NCBI GenBank assembly: GCA_947044405.1
Contig: CAMRHE010000353.1
Location: 868,001 to 932,000 of the forward strand
Reading direction: 5' to 3'
Length of the DNA stretch: 64,000 nucleotides
From: Leptodactylus fallax
Lineage: Eukaryota; Chordata; Amphibia; Anura; Leptodactylidae
Shown: positions 53,994 to 64,000 of the stretch, in pieces
Numbering within the stretch: the stretch's first letter is position 1
How the letters are laid out: each line of letters opens with the position of its first letter
Translations under genes and position numbers: made by a program
The notes under the pieces: generated by a model
What the model saw: only the letters and a program-made list of their open reading frames with translations
Told to the model about the DNA's origin: nothing
Database searches by the model: none

Positions 53994-55194
53994 CCGTGTT
54001 TCTCCAAAAATAAGACCTACCCCGAAAATAAGCCCTAGCTACATTTTCCAGTTTTTTTGGAGTAGGCTTGAAATATAAGCCCTACTCCAAAAATAAGCCC
54101 TAGCTAATTTAACCCCTTCCCGACATCTGCTGTGCGATTACAGCAGATGCCAGGTCCTTAAAGGTGGCAGCCGCTCTGCTGGAGAGCGGCTACCATAGCT
54201 GCCGTACTGGGTCTCTGCGGAGACCTGGAGTTAATGCCCGCGATCAGTGTCTATCCTGATCACGGACATTGTTGAGCGCGACCCCCTCTCCCTCCTTCCC
54301 ACCACAAAGTAGCAGAACCGCAGGAGTTATTGCCCACGATCAGAACGGACTCTGACTGCAGGTATTGCGTGACTTCCACGCTTTCCCCCCCCCCCGCAGC
54401 CTCCACGGCTGGTCCCCACCCCATATATCTGCTATACCGGGTCTCCTTGTACAGTGGAGACCCACAGTTAATGCCCGCGATCAGAGTCCGCTGGTCGCGG
54501 GCATTAAGTGTGCCAGTCCGTGACCCCCCCCTCCAAATCGACCCCCCAAAGCAGATAAACTATCCCCTTTTAAGTACCTTTGAAGTTGCACGCCGGATCC
54601 CGCGGGTGAGATCGCAGGAGCCGACCTGATCCTTTGACAGCCGGGAGCCTTATGAAGGCTCCCAGGCCTGTCATAGGCATATTACTATTGCCTCAATAGT
54701 AATGTAGATAATCTTCCATAGACTGCAATGGGTTGTATTGCAGTCTATGGGATGATTGCAGATTCAAGCCCCCCTAGGAGGGGTTAACAGTGTAAAAAAA
54801 AAAAAAAAAAAAAAAAGTTAAAAAATATAAAAAAAAACCCACAAAATAATAAGTTCAAGCCCCCTCCCACTTTCACTAGAATACATATAAAAATAAAATA
54901 TTATTGTGAAACACATACACATTAGGTATCCCTATGTCCGAAAACGCACGGTCTACAGACTTATAAAAATATTTTACTTCTATAGTGAATGCCGTAGTGA
55001 AAAAAAAAAGATCAAAAGTGCTGAACTGCTGTTTTTTCACTGTTTCAGGTCTGATAAAAGTTGAATTAAAAAGCGATCAAATGTGTGATTTTTCTTCACA
55101 GAAAAAATTAAGACCTACCCCGAAAATAAGCCCTAGCCCTTTTTTCAGAGCAAAAAATAATACAAGACCCTGTCTTATTTTCGGAGAAACACGG
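53994..55194. mobile_element. Non-autonomous TA-flanked DNA transposon, copy 2 (uninterrupted)
   Basis: Ends CCGTGTTTCTCCAAAAATAA and TTTTCGGAGAAACACGG, TA at 53992-53993 and 55195-55196. 1201 bp. The left Penelope arm (near 46275) shows the empty site with one TA. The interior has GC-rich GATCAGAGTCCGC-type repeats, a CAATGGGTTGTATTG palindrome near 54730, and no coding capacity. Confidence 0.9.
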
Positions 55195-55376
55195 TATATA
55201 TGCAATTTATGTGATCTCATCCCTTCTCTTTAACTAATCACATGGTAGCACTTGGGAGCACTAGTGAGTCTCGTCTTTCTAATACGATTTTATATTTATT
55301 TTTATTTATATCAGAAATAAAAGTGAAGTTTTATTATTTTCTACTCTATCAATTCCCTTCTGAAATTTAGATATAT

Positions 55377-55391
55377 CAAAGAGAGAAAATG
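55377..55391. repeat. Target-site duplication of the Penelope composite, right
   Basis: CAAAGAGAGAAAATG, identical to 46010-46024. Confidence 0.88.
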
Positions 55392-55554
55392 CCAGAGTAA
55401 CTAGATGGTTCTTCACCCTACAAAATTTCGAATTTAATGTAGAGCACCGATCCGGTAGGTTGCAGGGGAATGCGGATGCTCTTTCCAGGGCACACTGTAT
55501 GGTGGCAAAAAGTATTCGCCACTATAGGTTCGAACAAAGAGGGGAGGGTATGTG
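55392..55554 (+). pseudogene. RNase H C-terminus of the second Gmr1-like element
   Basis: Reads ARVTRWFFTLQNFEFNVEHR, GNADALSRAH and a short tail, ending in TGA inside the start of the LTR. It continues the frame cut at 46024. Confidence 0.85.
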
Positions 55555-55928
55555 AGAAGGTGACTGGTAAGGTTCTGGAAGGTCGCTATGTCTCTCCCAG
55601 ATTCCTCACTTATGTGGGGGAGAGAGGAGGAGCTAGGTTCTGTCTAAACCTTCTGAAGACTGGTGAGACTCCAGTGTGAACTGCTGCCATTTCTTCGCCC
55701 TGCATGTTGACAGTGTGGCTGAAGCAAGCCACACATACAGTTAGTATTACCTGTGTAACGAGCAGGAGTTTTGTTCTTGATTTTGCCTGAAGTTAAGGCT
55801 TATTTATTTTCTGATGTTTTTTTGGAGAAATAAACGTACAGGGTAAAACCTGTTGGAACTTGATTTTTTTGTGTCCGTCTCTGACTGTCTGGGTCCGCTG
55901 CGGCTACCACTGAGCCTATCCTCCCACA
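55551..55928 (+). repeat. 3' LTR of the second Gmr1-like element
   Basis: TGTGAGAAGG to CCTCCCACA, 378 bp, preceded by the purine tract GGGGAGGG. Contains AATAAACG near 55828. It has a ~110-bp deletion relative to the 5' LTR but keeps the U5 end the 5' copy lost. Confidence 0.88.
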
Positions 55929-58900
55929 CCCCTTATAAAAAGGAAACATTTTGGGTTAAAGCTACATTTTTTAGATAAGAATGTAATTTTCCATTTTTAT
56001 ATCTCAATTCTGTGAAAGACCTAGGTCAAAGTACTCACTATTCCCCTTTAAAAATTCCTTGAGGGGGTCTAGTTCCCAAAATGGCGTCACATTTGGGGGT
56101 ATCAACTGTTCTGGCACCTCAGAGGCTCTGCAAATCGGACATGGTGTCTGAAAACTATTCCAGCAAAATCTGCCCTTCAAAAGCCAATTAGTGTTCTTTC
56201 CAATTCAATACATACATCAGTGTACCAGCACATATGAGGCAGTGTCATGTTCAGGAGAAAAAAGTTAGTTAATTATTCTCCTTTAACCCTTTGTGAAGAT
56301 GAAAAATTTGGGGCTAAAGCAACGTTTGATCAGAAAAAAGGTAATTTTCATTTTCACGTCCCTGTTATGGAAAAACATCAGAAATTGGCCTAAGAATCAA
56401 TAATCAATAGAATTGTGTCTTTGTTTCAGTATGAATATATCACTTTAAGAAAATATATTCCAGTAAAAGCTGATTTTGTGTGAAAGTGTTACTTAGCCTA
56501 GATGACTCTTAGGCATTGGAATGTACTATTGTTTAGAAGCTCTTCTCACGCTACATAGACAAGGTTATTAGAGAAGAGTGTCCGGTTATACATCTTGCCC
56601 CTTGCCTCCCCTATACTCCCTTTGTGTGGGAACAAGATATATTGTATGGGACAGGAGATAGGTTTCAGTAAAGATGTTTTAATGTAACATTTCAAGGTCT
56701 ACTGACAAAGAAGAGCCTATGTGGTCAGATGCTTAATTACGTATCCAAGATGGTGGATATTGGAAGTCCATATACTAGTCATGTGTGAATGCCCACTCAT
56801 CCTTAACCAATTGAATTTTATGCTTTGCGTGATGTATTCTGTGATGTGTAAACTGGCATAAAGCCATTATTTTCCTTTATAATCCTGTGCACCGCCTCAA
56901 CGAAGAAAAGAATTATCAATTAGAGAGTGGAACCGGTTGGGTTCCAATAATATCCCTATGGTAATAAATTCAGTGAAAAGCCTGTAGAGTCAACATACTC
57001 ACTATACCGCTTGAGAAATTCTTTGAGGGGTCTAGTTTCCAAAACAGGGTCACTTTCTAGAGGTTTCCACTGTTTTGGCACCTCAAGGGCTCTGTAAATG
57101 TGAGATGGTGCCTGAAACTGATCACTGCAAAATCTGCCCTCCTAAAGCTCATTGGCACTCCTTCCCTGCTGTTTCCCCATATATCAGCATACATTCACAT
57201 GTGGGGTACTATGGTAGTCAGGAAAACTTGCATAACAAATTGTGGGATGCATTTTCTCCTTTAACCCCTTGTGAATGTGTAAATACTAGGGCTAAATGAA
57301 CATATTAGTAAAAGAATATGAAACGTGAAAATTTTACCTTCATTTTGTCTTAATTCCTGTTAAAAGCTTAAAGAGTTGAAATACTTTGTATAAGTTGTTT
57401 TGGCTTATTTAAGGGGTGCATGTTTTGAAAATGGGGTGAATTATGGGGGGTTTTAATACAGGGGGCTTTCAAAACCCCTTCAAAACTAGATTAGTCCCTT
57501 GAAAAATGGGTTTTGGAAATGTTCTTGAAAATTTTGAATATTGTCGTTTATTATTTTTACAAGAGGATAAAGGAGAAAAAGCTCCCCAAAGTTTGTTGCA
57601 CAATTTCTCCTGAACGCAGCATTACCCCATTATGTGGTTATATAATCTGCTGCATGCGTACATGGTGGGGCTCGGAATGGAAAGAGCGCTATTTGGTTTT
57701 GGAGGGCACATTTTGCTGGAATAGTTTTCAGGTGCCATGTCGCATTTGCAGAGCCCCTAAAGTACCAATACAATGTAAACCCCCCAAAAAGTGACTCCAT
57801 TATAGAAACTACTCCCCTCAACGAATTTATCAAGGTGTATTATCATTTTGAGCCTAAGAGTGCTTCCTGAAAATGAATGTACAAAGTGAAAATTTAAATT
57901 TTTAAAGAAATATGCCATTTCGGTGCCCAATATGTTGCACCCACTTTGTGTCATCAGAGACATGCACTCCTAAAAGTATTAAGTGGGCTTTCCTGGGTAG
58001 AAAGAAGTTGTATATGTAGGTGTAAACTGCTGATTGGGCACACAGCAGGGCTCAGAAGGGATGGAGCAATGTGCTTTTTAGCTTTTGGTGTACAGTTTTG
58101 GAGGGATTTCCTGGAACGCTATGTTGTTTTTGCAGAGCCCTGGTAGAGCCAGTAAATTGGAATTCCCCAAGAAGTGACCCTATTTTGTAGAGGCAATTTT
58201 AGAGTCACTACAAATGTGACATGGCATTCAAAAACCAACAATCTAAATCAACAGTGCAAAAGCACATAGCGCTCCTTCTTATCTGCACCCTCCTGTGTGC
58301 CCAAGCGGCAGTTTATGTCCACATGTATGACACTGGTGTACCCAGGATAACGTACTTAATGTCATATGTGGGTATAAACGGCTGTTTGGGCACAGCAGGG
58401 CACAGAAGCGAATGAGCGCTATTTTGGTTTTTGGAGCAGTTTGGTTTTTGGACGTCATGCCACTTTTGCAGAGCCCCTGAATTGGCAGTAAAGTAGAACC
58501 TGCAGACACATAACCCCACTTTGGAAACTACAACCCTCAAGGGATTGTATCAGGTGGGGTAGCGAGCATTTTTAAACTTTGAGCGTTGCATTAATTTCAT
58601 TTCCAGAAAGGAATGTGCAGCTGATAATGAAAAGTGAAAATTGCAATTTTTCCATAGATACGCCATTTCAGTGCCCGATATGTTGTACCCAACTTGTGTC
58701 AACAGAGACACACACTCCAAAAACTGGTAAGCGGGTATCCCCGGCACAACAGTTTTTGAAGCATTCGTCTCTGATACAAGCCGGGCACAACATATTACGT
58801 ACTCAAATGACGTATTCCTGGAAAAATTGTCATTTTCACCTTCCACCATCAGCTGCGTATTCATTTCTGGAATATTAATTAATGCAACACTTGGGGGTTA

Positions 58901-59200
58901 AAAATGATCACTGTATCCCTGGATAAATTACTTCAGGGATGTAGTTTGCAAAATAGGGTCACAGATTAGGGAATTCCACTTTACTGGCATTTCAGGGTTC
59001 TGCAAAAGTGTAAAGGAGTCCAAAAACCAAGCCGTCTAAGTCTGTTCTAAAAACCAAAATTATTCCTGTTAAAAGCTTATAAGATATATACATATACAAA
59101 TGCTTTGTGTATGTTGTTTTGACTTATTTAAGGGGTGCATGTTTTGAAAAAGGGGTGAATTATGGGTATTTCTAATACAGGGGGCTTTCAAAACCCCTTC
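55929..59200. repeat. High-copy repeat family A, large block
   Basis: Several diverged units: TTGAGGGGGTCTAGTTCCCA (56062), TTGAGGGGTCTAGTTTCCAA (57026), AAGGGGTGCATGTTTTGAAA (57412), TTTGCAGAGCCCCTAAAGTA (57748) and TTTGCAGAGCCCCTGAATTG (58466). Both strands of the motif occur along the same strand, so units are partly inverted. No protein domain found. Confidence 0.6.
56363..56952. mobile_element. Possible solo LTR within repeat A
   Basis: A 590-bp segment unlike the surrounding repeat, starting TGTTATGGAAAAAC and ending GGTTCCAATAATA, bracketed by TCCC on both sides. Contains a TATAATCC-type region and ATAAAGCC near 56862. The end is TA rather than CA, so the call is tentative. Confidence 0.35.
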
Positions 59201-59205
59201 ATAAC

Positions 59206-59579
59206 TGTTCTGACTCAATAGCTTGGCTGCAAGTGTGAGGTTGTGAGAGTGTCCTGTAGTCTCTATGCTAACCAGCAATTTACACCAAGATATTTATCAG
59301 ATAGTGTTCAACTCAACTGAGGAGGCGTAGATAAGATTCCAGATGCTTTAATCCAGGTAAATCTTGTAAAACCTCATACAGCAGTAGGTGAAAAATGATG
59401 AAATACCAGGAGCTGAGCAGACATGTTGCTTACAAAGAAGTGAAACTAAACTGAGGGACAGAGAGGAGGAGCTACAGCATCACAACTAAGGATACAGAGA
59501 GAGAAAAGGGACAAACTACAAAGACAAACAGTATCACAGATACATGTCAGTGAATTAAACCAAGTCCTGGGACATGACA
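59206..59579 (-). mobile_element. Solo LTR with 5-bp target duplication
   Basis: TGTTCTGACT...GGGACATGACA, with ATAAC at 59201-59205 and 59580-59584. Related repeat A sequence at 57470-57500 reads through without the insert. On the minus strand a GGATTAAAGC poly-A-type signal lies about two-thirds along, so the element probably runs leftward. The parent retroelement is not in the window. Confidence 0.82.
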
Positions 59580-59584
59580 ATAAC

Positions 59585-59826
59585 TAGATTAGTCCCTTGA
59601 AAAATGGGTTTTGGAAATGTTCCTGAAAATTTTGAGTATTGTTGTTTGACTTGTAAGCCTTATAATGTCTGTAAAAAAAATAAAGAGTGATTAATGTTTG
59701 ATGCCAACATAAAGCAGAGATATGATCCAATTTGGGTGGTATAACTACCTGTATGCAAAGCACATCATTTCAAACTTTTTAAAATGCATATTTTTCAGAA
59801 TTTGCAAATTTCCTATTTTTTCATTA
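59585..59826 (+). repeat. Repeat family A, 3' part, left of insertion
   Basis: AGATTAGTCCCTTGAAAAAT to TTTCATTATG; continues at 62735 (ACACGTCAACCAAAATTTAC). The intact order is seen at 15380-15765. Confidence 0.65.
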
Positions 59827-60305
59827 TGTAGGCAGGCAGAGGGAAAGATTGTGGAGGCAAGATACCTCCCAGTGAGGTGGCTCCTCTCCACTAGGTAATG
59901 GACTGGAATCTATGTCGAGGGTTTCGGTGTGATTACAGTCCCGGGTTCAAATCTCTAGTCCTGGATTGTTAGACCCAAGTTGAAGCCTTAACGCTGACCA
60001 GGTAGGAGGGAGTGTCTCTCTCTCCCCTTCTTCTGATGGTGACTCTGAACTACAAACACACTGCCTGTGTGGAGGATAGAAAGTGGATACAAACTGCTAA
60101 CTTGGTGAGCCTGCTGGACTGTTTCTACCTTAAAGACTATTTTGTGTTGCTGGACTTTCTGCCACTTCGCTGAAAGAAGCCGTTTTGTTTTGTGTTGCTC
60201 TATGCTGCTGAAAGCCATTTATGTTATGGACTCTGTGAACTCCTGCCAATGAAGCACTAGTGTGATCTTGCACACACTCGTCCAAGTGTCTTACTTGCCG
60301 GGTAA
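59827..60305 (+). repeat. LTR-like repeat, copy 2
   Basis: TGTAGGCAGGCAGAGGGAAA to ACTTGCCGGGTAAC; matches 35399-35887 in inverse orientation, with the same CTGCCTGTGTGGAGGATAGA and GAAGCACTAGTGTGATCTTG blocks. It directly abuts the truncated L1, so the right junction is unclear. Confidence 0.55.
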
Positions 60306-60309
60306 CCAG

Positions 60310-62733
60310 CGCCCCCGATGGTCCCACATTGACAATAATTACACATAAAACATGAAACTGCACCACCCTGACGATATTGCCACTGCGTTCCAGTCCTATT
60401 ACACCCGCCTGTACAATCACCCATCCAGGACTCACCCTGAACTCCCTTCTGCCTTCCAGGGCATTCAGGACTACCTTGACTCCTGTAGCCTTGTAGCTCC
60501 TGTAGCGACAACACTAGAAGGGCTGTAGACCTGATAGATGTAGCCAACTGTACTGTTACCCCTGCTCTTCTCTTAAGCCTACACACTGAGAAAGCCTTTG
60601 ACAGTCTTGACTGGTTGTTCATGATTGCCACTCTTAAGAAATTTGGTTTCTCGTGGGCCTTCCTCTCGGCGGTCTCAGTACTTTACTCTGTCCCCTCTGC
60701 AGTGGTTAAGCTCCCGCACATGACTTCCTCAGCTTTTTTCCATTCGCAATGGCACACGTCAGGGTTGCCCTCTTTCCCTTCTTATTTTTGCCCTATGTAT
60801 TGAACCTTTGGCATCCCGTATACGCTCCAACCCTGATATCACAGGAGTCCCTGTCCGGGATCGTGATTTCAAAGTCAGCCTTTTTGCTGATGATGTTCTT
60901 CTGACCCTCTCTAATTCTCATATCTCCCTTCCAAATCTTATGTTAACTCTGCGGGATTATGGTCATTTCTCTGGGTACAAAGTTAACCCCTCAAAAACAG
61001 AAGCTCTCCCTCTTAACGTCCCCGACCCTGCCCTCCAAATCCTCCGTCACAAACACGTGATCTTCAGGTTCTCCTGGATAAATGGCGTCCTCTCCATATT
61101 TCCTTGATAGGGCGGATCACTGCTGTTAAAATGACACTCCTTCTTAAACTCTTATAATTTTTTGAAATGTTAGCGGTGGCTGTTCCTCGCTCTGAACTGT
61201 GCTCCCTCTAGAAGGCCATCTTTCTATTTATTTAGAATGGTAGGCGGCATCGCATTCCAAGTTCTGTTATGCTAGCTGGTAAGGTGGAGGGGGATCTGGC
61301 GGTTCCACACTTACTCCACTATTATTGGGCGGCCCACTTACGCTGTATTCCATTTTGGGTGTCAGCCCGGGCTTACACTAAGTGGGTGGAGATAGAAAAG
61401 CTTTGGCTGGCTGCTATTCATCCTAATGCATTCTTGTGGACCCAACATCCTATTCGTCCTATTCGCTGCATTAGGGCTATCTGGATTACTTGCCACAAGC
61501 TCTTCCCGCTTGCCTCCCGCAATTCCTCTATAGTCTCCTTTCTCTATAACCCTCTCCTCCCAGGGAGACTGGGCCCTGCTACAGTACACCCTTGGAGAAG
61601 ATTAGGTCTATTCCACATTGCTGACCTGATTGACCTGTCGACTTTGGAGCTCAGGCCTTTCGACTATTTCACATCTAGTCTGCACTTGCCGTCCTCTGAG
61701 TGGTTCCACTATAGACAGATATCCTACTTTATGATTACTCTTTTTGGGGCCACAAGGGTGTCCGTCCCTACCCTGATTGAGAGGATTTGCCGTGCTGGTA
61801 CCTCCACAAGAGGTCTCATCTCAGACATCTACTGTATTCTTTCCTCTCCAGAGGGACGTGCACACCTTATCCACAAGTACATGGTTAGGTTGTCTGAGGC
61901 CTTGGGTAGGCAGATCTCCCCAGCCCAATGGCAGATCAAAAGGTCTCGTGCAGCCAAGTACTTGGCATGCATAACATTTCGGTAGACCCAGTAAAGACTA
62001 CTTATGTTCTGGTATCATACCCCGGTCTTACTCCACACACTCAATGCTAGTATTCCCAGGACCTGTTGGAGATGCCTCACTGAGGATGGTACGTTGTTTC
62101 ACATATTTTGAAGTTGCCCCCTGATTCGACCCTATTGGTCAGAGGTCAGGGCGTTGACTAGTGAGCTCTTTCTCCAAGGTGTCCCCCTGGATCCTTTCAT
62201 CTATTTGCTCAACTTACCTCCTCGACACTTTAGCAGTAAGACCTCTAAACTGTTCCTGTATCTCTATACTGCTCCAAAGTCACTTATAGTTCTACATTGG
62301 AAAAGTGTGCATCCCCCTCCTGGCCCTGCCCTTGTGGCTCGTGCCAAAGATATTCGCAGCCTAGAATTCCTCAATGCCACGCTTAATAACACAACAGTCT
62401 CCTTCCATTCCATTTGGAACCTGTGGGAAACGAACTGCATTCTCCATGGTCTAACCCACCCCCCATTTCTTTCATCCCTCCTCTCCTCCTGTTGTCTTCC
62501 TTCTGTGTGGGTTATGTGTTAGGTTCTATGTTTTTTGAATTGCCTGGGTTCTAATTTTTGCTTGTTGTTTTTTCAATATATTCCTTGCCTAGTTGGGTAC
62601 TGTTGGATCCTTTTTCTTTGGGTTTTTAGTACTTTCTCCCTTCTCCCCCGGTTTTTCTTTTTTGTACATTACATGGTTCATTTTTTATTTGTATGTGTAT
62701 ATCTTTTCTGAAAAGTTAATAAAAATTACAGTT
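60310..62733 (+). mobile_element. L1-clade LINE, 5'-truncated and internally deleted
   Basis: Coding remnants followed by a 3' UTR ending AATAAAAATTACAGTTTAAA and an A-rich tail at 62715-62750. Inserted in a repeat A copy. Confidence 0.85.
60330..62520 (+). pseudogene. L1-type ORF2 reverse transcriptase fragments
   Basis: In order: HHPDDIATAFQSYYTRLY (pre-RT), a deletion of roughly 200 residues, RRAVDLIDVANCTVTPALLL and EKAFDSLDWLFM (motif A), CIEPLASRIRSN, FKVSLFADDVLLTLSN (FADD at ~60879), YKVNPSKTEAL, then LAVPHLLHYYWAAHLR, LPSSEWFHYRQISYF, and the C-terminal CWRCLTEDGTLFH zinc-like motif with a stop replacing a Trp just after it (near 62110). Many frame breaks. L1 rather than CR1 is clear from the VDLIDVAN and CWRC boxes. 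Confidence 0.87.
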
Positions 62734-62734
62734 T

Positions 62735-62880
62735 AAAAAAATAAAAAACACGTCAACCAAAATTTACCACTAAGACGAGGTACAATGTGTCACGAAAAAA
62801 CAATGTCAAAATCAGTTTGGTGAGTTAAAGTGTTCCAAAGTTATTACTGCATAAAGTGACACGTCAGATTTGAAAAAGCC
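62735..62880 (+). repeat. Repeat family A, right of insertion
   Basis: ACCAAAATTTACCACTAAGA and AAAGTGACACGTCAGATTTG match 15637-15750. Confidence 0.65.
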
Positions 62881-63640
62881 CTGTGTTATCTCTATATATA
62901 AACACACAGATAACACTGAGTCCATTCTCTAGAAGCATGTGCATAATATTTGATCTGTATTAAATTTCTAGTAATCATAATAAGTATAAGCATTATGATA
63001 CTTCATAGTGTCCTGTTCCGTAAGCTGGAGGGAGTTGGCTTGACTGATAAGTGAGAAGAAAGTGAGAAGAAGAGACAGTAAGCAAAGCTGCTGAAACAGG
63101 GAGATGGGAAAACCTCTTTAAGCCCTCATATGGCTCTGTGAACAGAAAAATAAAAAAAGTTCTGGAGTTTGGAAGGCGGAAAAATGCCTGCAGCAAGAAG
63201 GGATTAAGGTATTATGTTTCCTTTTTATGAAATCCTGTGCTGAAAATCACCTTCTGACCCTTCTACCATAGACTATAATGGGGTTTGCTGGGTTTCCGCC
63301 AAAATGCAGGCAGGACATTTCTCTACGCATTTTTCAAGTGGAATGGGGAACGGAGAATGAGCGCTACTATGAACCTAGCCTTACTGGAGTATGGGTATAC
63401 ATACTCTGGGGAATCACTTTATCCCTTTTAGGACCAAGCGTCATTGATGCCGCAATGTGCAGGCCATATTTAGCACTTTGGTTTGCATTCATTTACACAG
63501 CAATATCTTTTTAATGATTTTGCATATATCAACTATTTTACCATGTTTTTTTCAGGACATATAAGGCTTGAATTAAGTAACTTCATTTATTAAAAAGTTG
63601 AATATTTTTCTTTGCTAGAAGTAGAAGAATGGTATAAAAT
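62881..63640. other. Mostly unassigned; MITE-like fragment at 63190-63390
   Basis: 63255-63390 has CTATAATGGGGTTTGCTGGG and ends GAACCTAGCCTTA, wording seen at MITE ends in frogs. No gene. Confidence 0.4.
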
Positions 63641-63667
63641 GTGAAAAAAAAATATAGTAAAAAAAAT

Positions 63668-63745
63668 TTTAAAAATTTTTTTTTTTTTTTTGGCGGCCCC
63701 CCCCTCTTTTCTTTCCCCCCCCCCCCTTTTTTTTTTTTTTTTTTT

Positions 63746-63839
<94 letters not shown>

Positions 63840-63840
63840 T
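63668..63840. other. Poly-T then poly-C block
   Basis: A T-run, alternating C/T runs and then over 90 consecutive C. Translations are poly-Pro or poly-Gly. Almost certainly a base-calling or gap-closure artefact. Confidence 0.8.
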
Positions 63841-64000
63841 ACGGTTCCCTTTCCTAAAACAAAATAGTTTTTATATATACTGCACATAAACATACTGTAC
63901 TAAACTTTGATTTTCTAGTTCTTCTAATTACAGGGGCTACACATTTATATAGATTTTCAAAAAAAAAATTAGGTAATTAGGTTTTATAAAGTTTTATATT

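Larger units (their letters stand above)
52349..55365 (+). repeat. Right inverted arm of the Penelope composite
   Basis: Plus-strand 5'-truncated copy: starts with the endonuclease C-terminus (GGNWDRLLLQHECRWIHRF at 52365-52425), then 3' UTR, GC-rich promoter-like stretch, hammerhead core and tail. Matches 46083-49540 inverted. Confidence 0.88.
46025..55376 (-). mobile_element. Penelope-like element composite with 1.8-kb inverted arms
   Basis: Left arm 46083-49540 and right arm 52349-55365 are reverse complements once their private insertions (a Tc1 in the left, the TA element in the right) are removed; each is then about 1.82 kb. Between them is a minus-strand reverse transcriptase and, overlapping the left arm, a GIY-YIG endonuclease. 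So one nearly full copy on the minus strand is joined head-on to a 5'-truncated copy on the plus strand. The exact 15-bp target duplication shows the whole was inserted as one unit. Confidence 0.88.
42104..55928 (+). mobile_element. Second Gmr1-like gypsy element, internally deleted and multiply invaded
   Basis: LTR ends TGTGAGAAGG (42104) and CCTCCCACA (55928), with a CCCC duplication outside. Inside: 5' LTR split by a Tc1, an integrase pseudogene, a short reverse transcriptase remnant and RNase H, then a 9.35-kb Penelope composite, the end of RNase H, and the 3' LTR. Gag, protease and the RT core are gone. Integrase precedes RNase H, as in the intact element. Confidence 0.87.

Noticed and set aside
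46025..55376. The large palindrome as a simple assembly fold-back
   Set aside because: Arms differ by independent insertions and scattered substitutions, and unique 15-bp duplications flank the whole, so it is more likely real; still listed for read-level checking.
63641..63893. Proline- or glycine-rich frames at the right end
   Set aside because: Pure homopolymer translation.

Overview
This window looks like repeat-dense intergenic DNA from a vertebrate, most likely a frog (anuran amphibian). That is inferred from the mix of elements: several different Tc1/mariner families, many TTAA-flanked hairpin MITEs of the kind abundant in frogs, a DIRS fragment, CR1, L2 and L1 LINEs, a Penelope-like element, piggyBac, and Ty3/gypsy elements of the Gmr1 type. 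I found no convincing host exon, tRNA or rRNA gene, or CRISPR array. Almost everything recognisable is a transposable element, and most coding regions are broken.

Layout. 1-1600: degenerate minisatellite and simple repeats. 1614-4758: a TA-flanked non-autonomous element carrying two nested insertions, a TTAA MITE and a DD35E Tc1. 5182-13854: a minus-strand piggyBac transposase gene split by an L2 LINE, which is itself split by a nearly intact Gmr1-like Ty3/gypsy element (5918-11433). 13.9-23 kb: AT-rich DNA with several MITEs and an array of hairpin elements. 23.5-25.4 kb: minus-strand DIRS remnant, followed by a tRNA-derived SINE. 26.0-27.3 kb: DD38E Tc1. 28.1-30.6 kb: CR1 LINE with a long open reading frame. 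31.1-37.9 kb: two inverted copies of one DD34E Tc1 family around a palindromic Sleeping Beauty-like derivative. 38.7-40.5 kb: a second palindromic mariner derivative with a CR1 fragment in its centre. 42.1-55.9 kb: a degenerate Gmr1-like element with a Tc1 in its 5' LTR and a 9.35-kb inverted-arm Penelope-like element in its RNase H region. 55.9-63.4 kb: a high-copy repeat family interrupted by a solo LTR, another LTR-like unit and a 5'-truncated L1.

The main value of the window is its insertion stratigraphy. Many boundaries can be proved internally because an empty copy of the same sequence is also present: the two copies of the TA element, the two arms of the Penelope composite, the two LTRs of the second Gmr1 element, and the piggyBac reading frame across the L2 insertion. 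The most interesting items are the Gmr1-like pol order (integrase before reverse transcriptase, with a SCAN-like capsid), the Penelope-like composite with hammerhead-ribozyme-like motifs, two Tc1/mariner derivatives that are perfect opposites (one joins two 3' halves, the other two 5' halves), and the coexistence of DD34E, DD35E and DD38E transposases. Long homopolymer blocks (poly-G near 5.9, 11.6-12.0 and 49.3 kb; poly-T/poly-C at 63.7-63.8 kb) look like sequencing or gap-filling artefacts and should not be read as biology.
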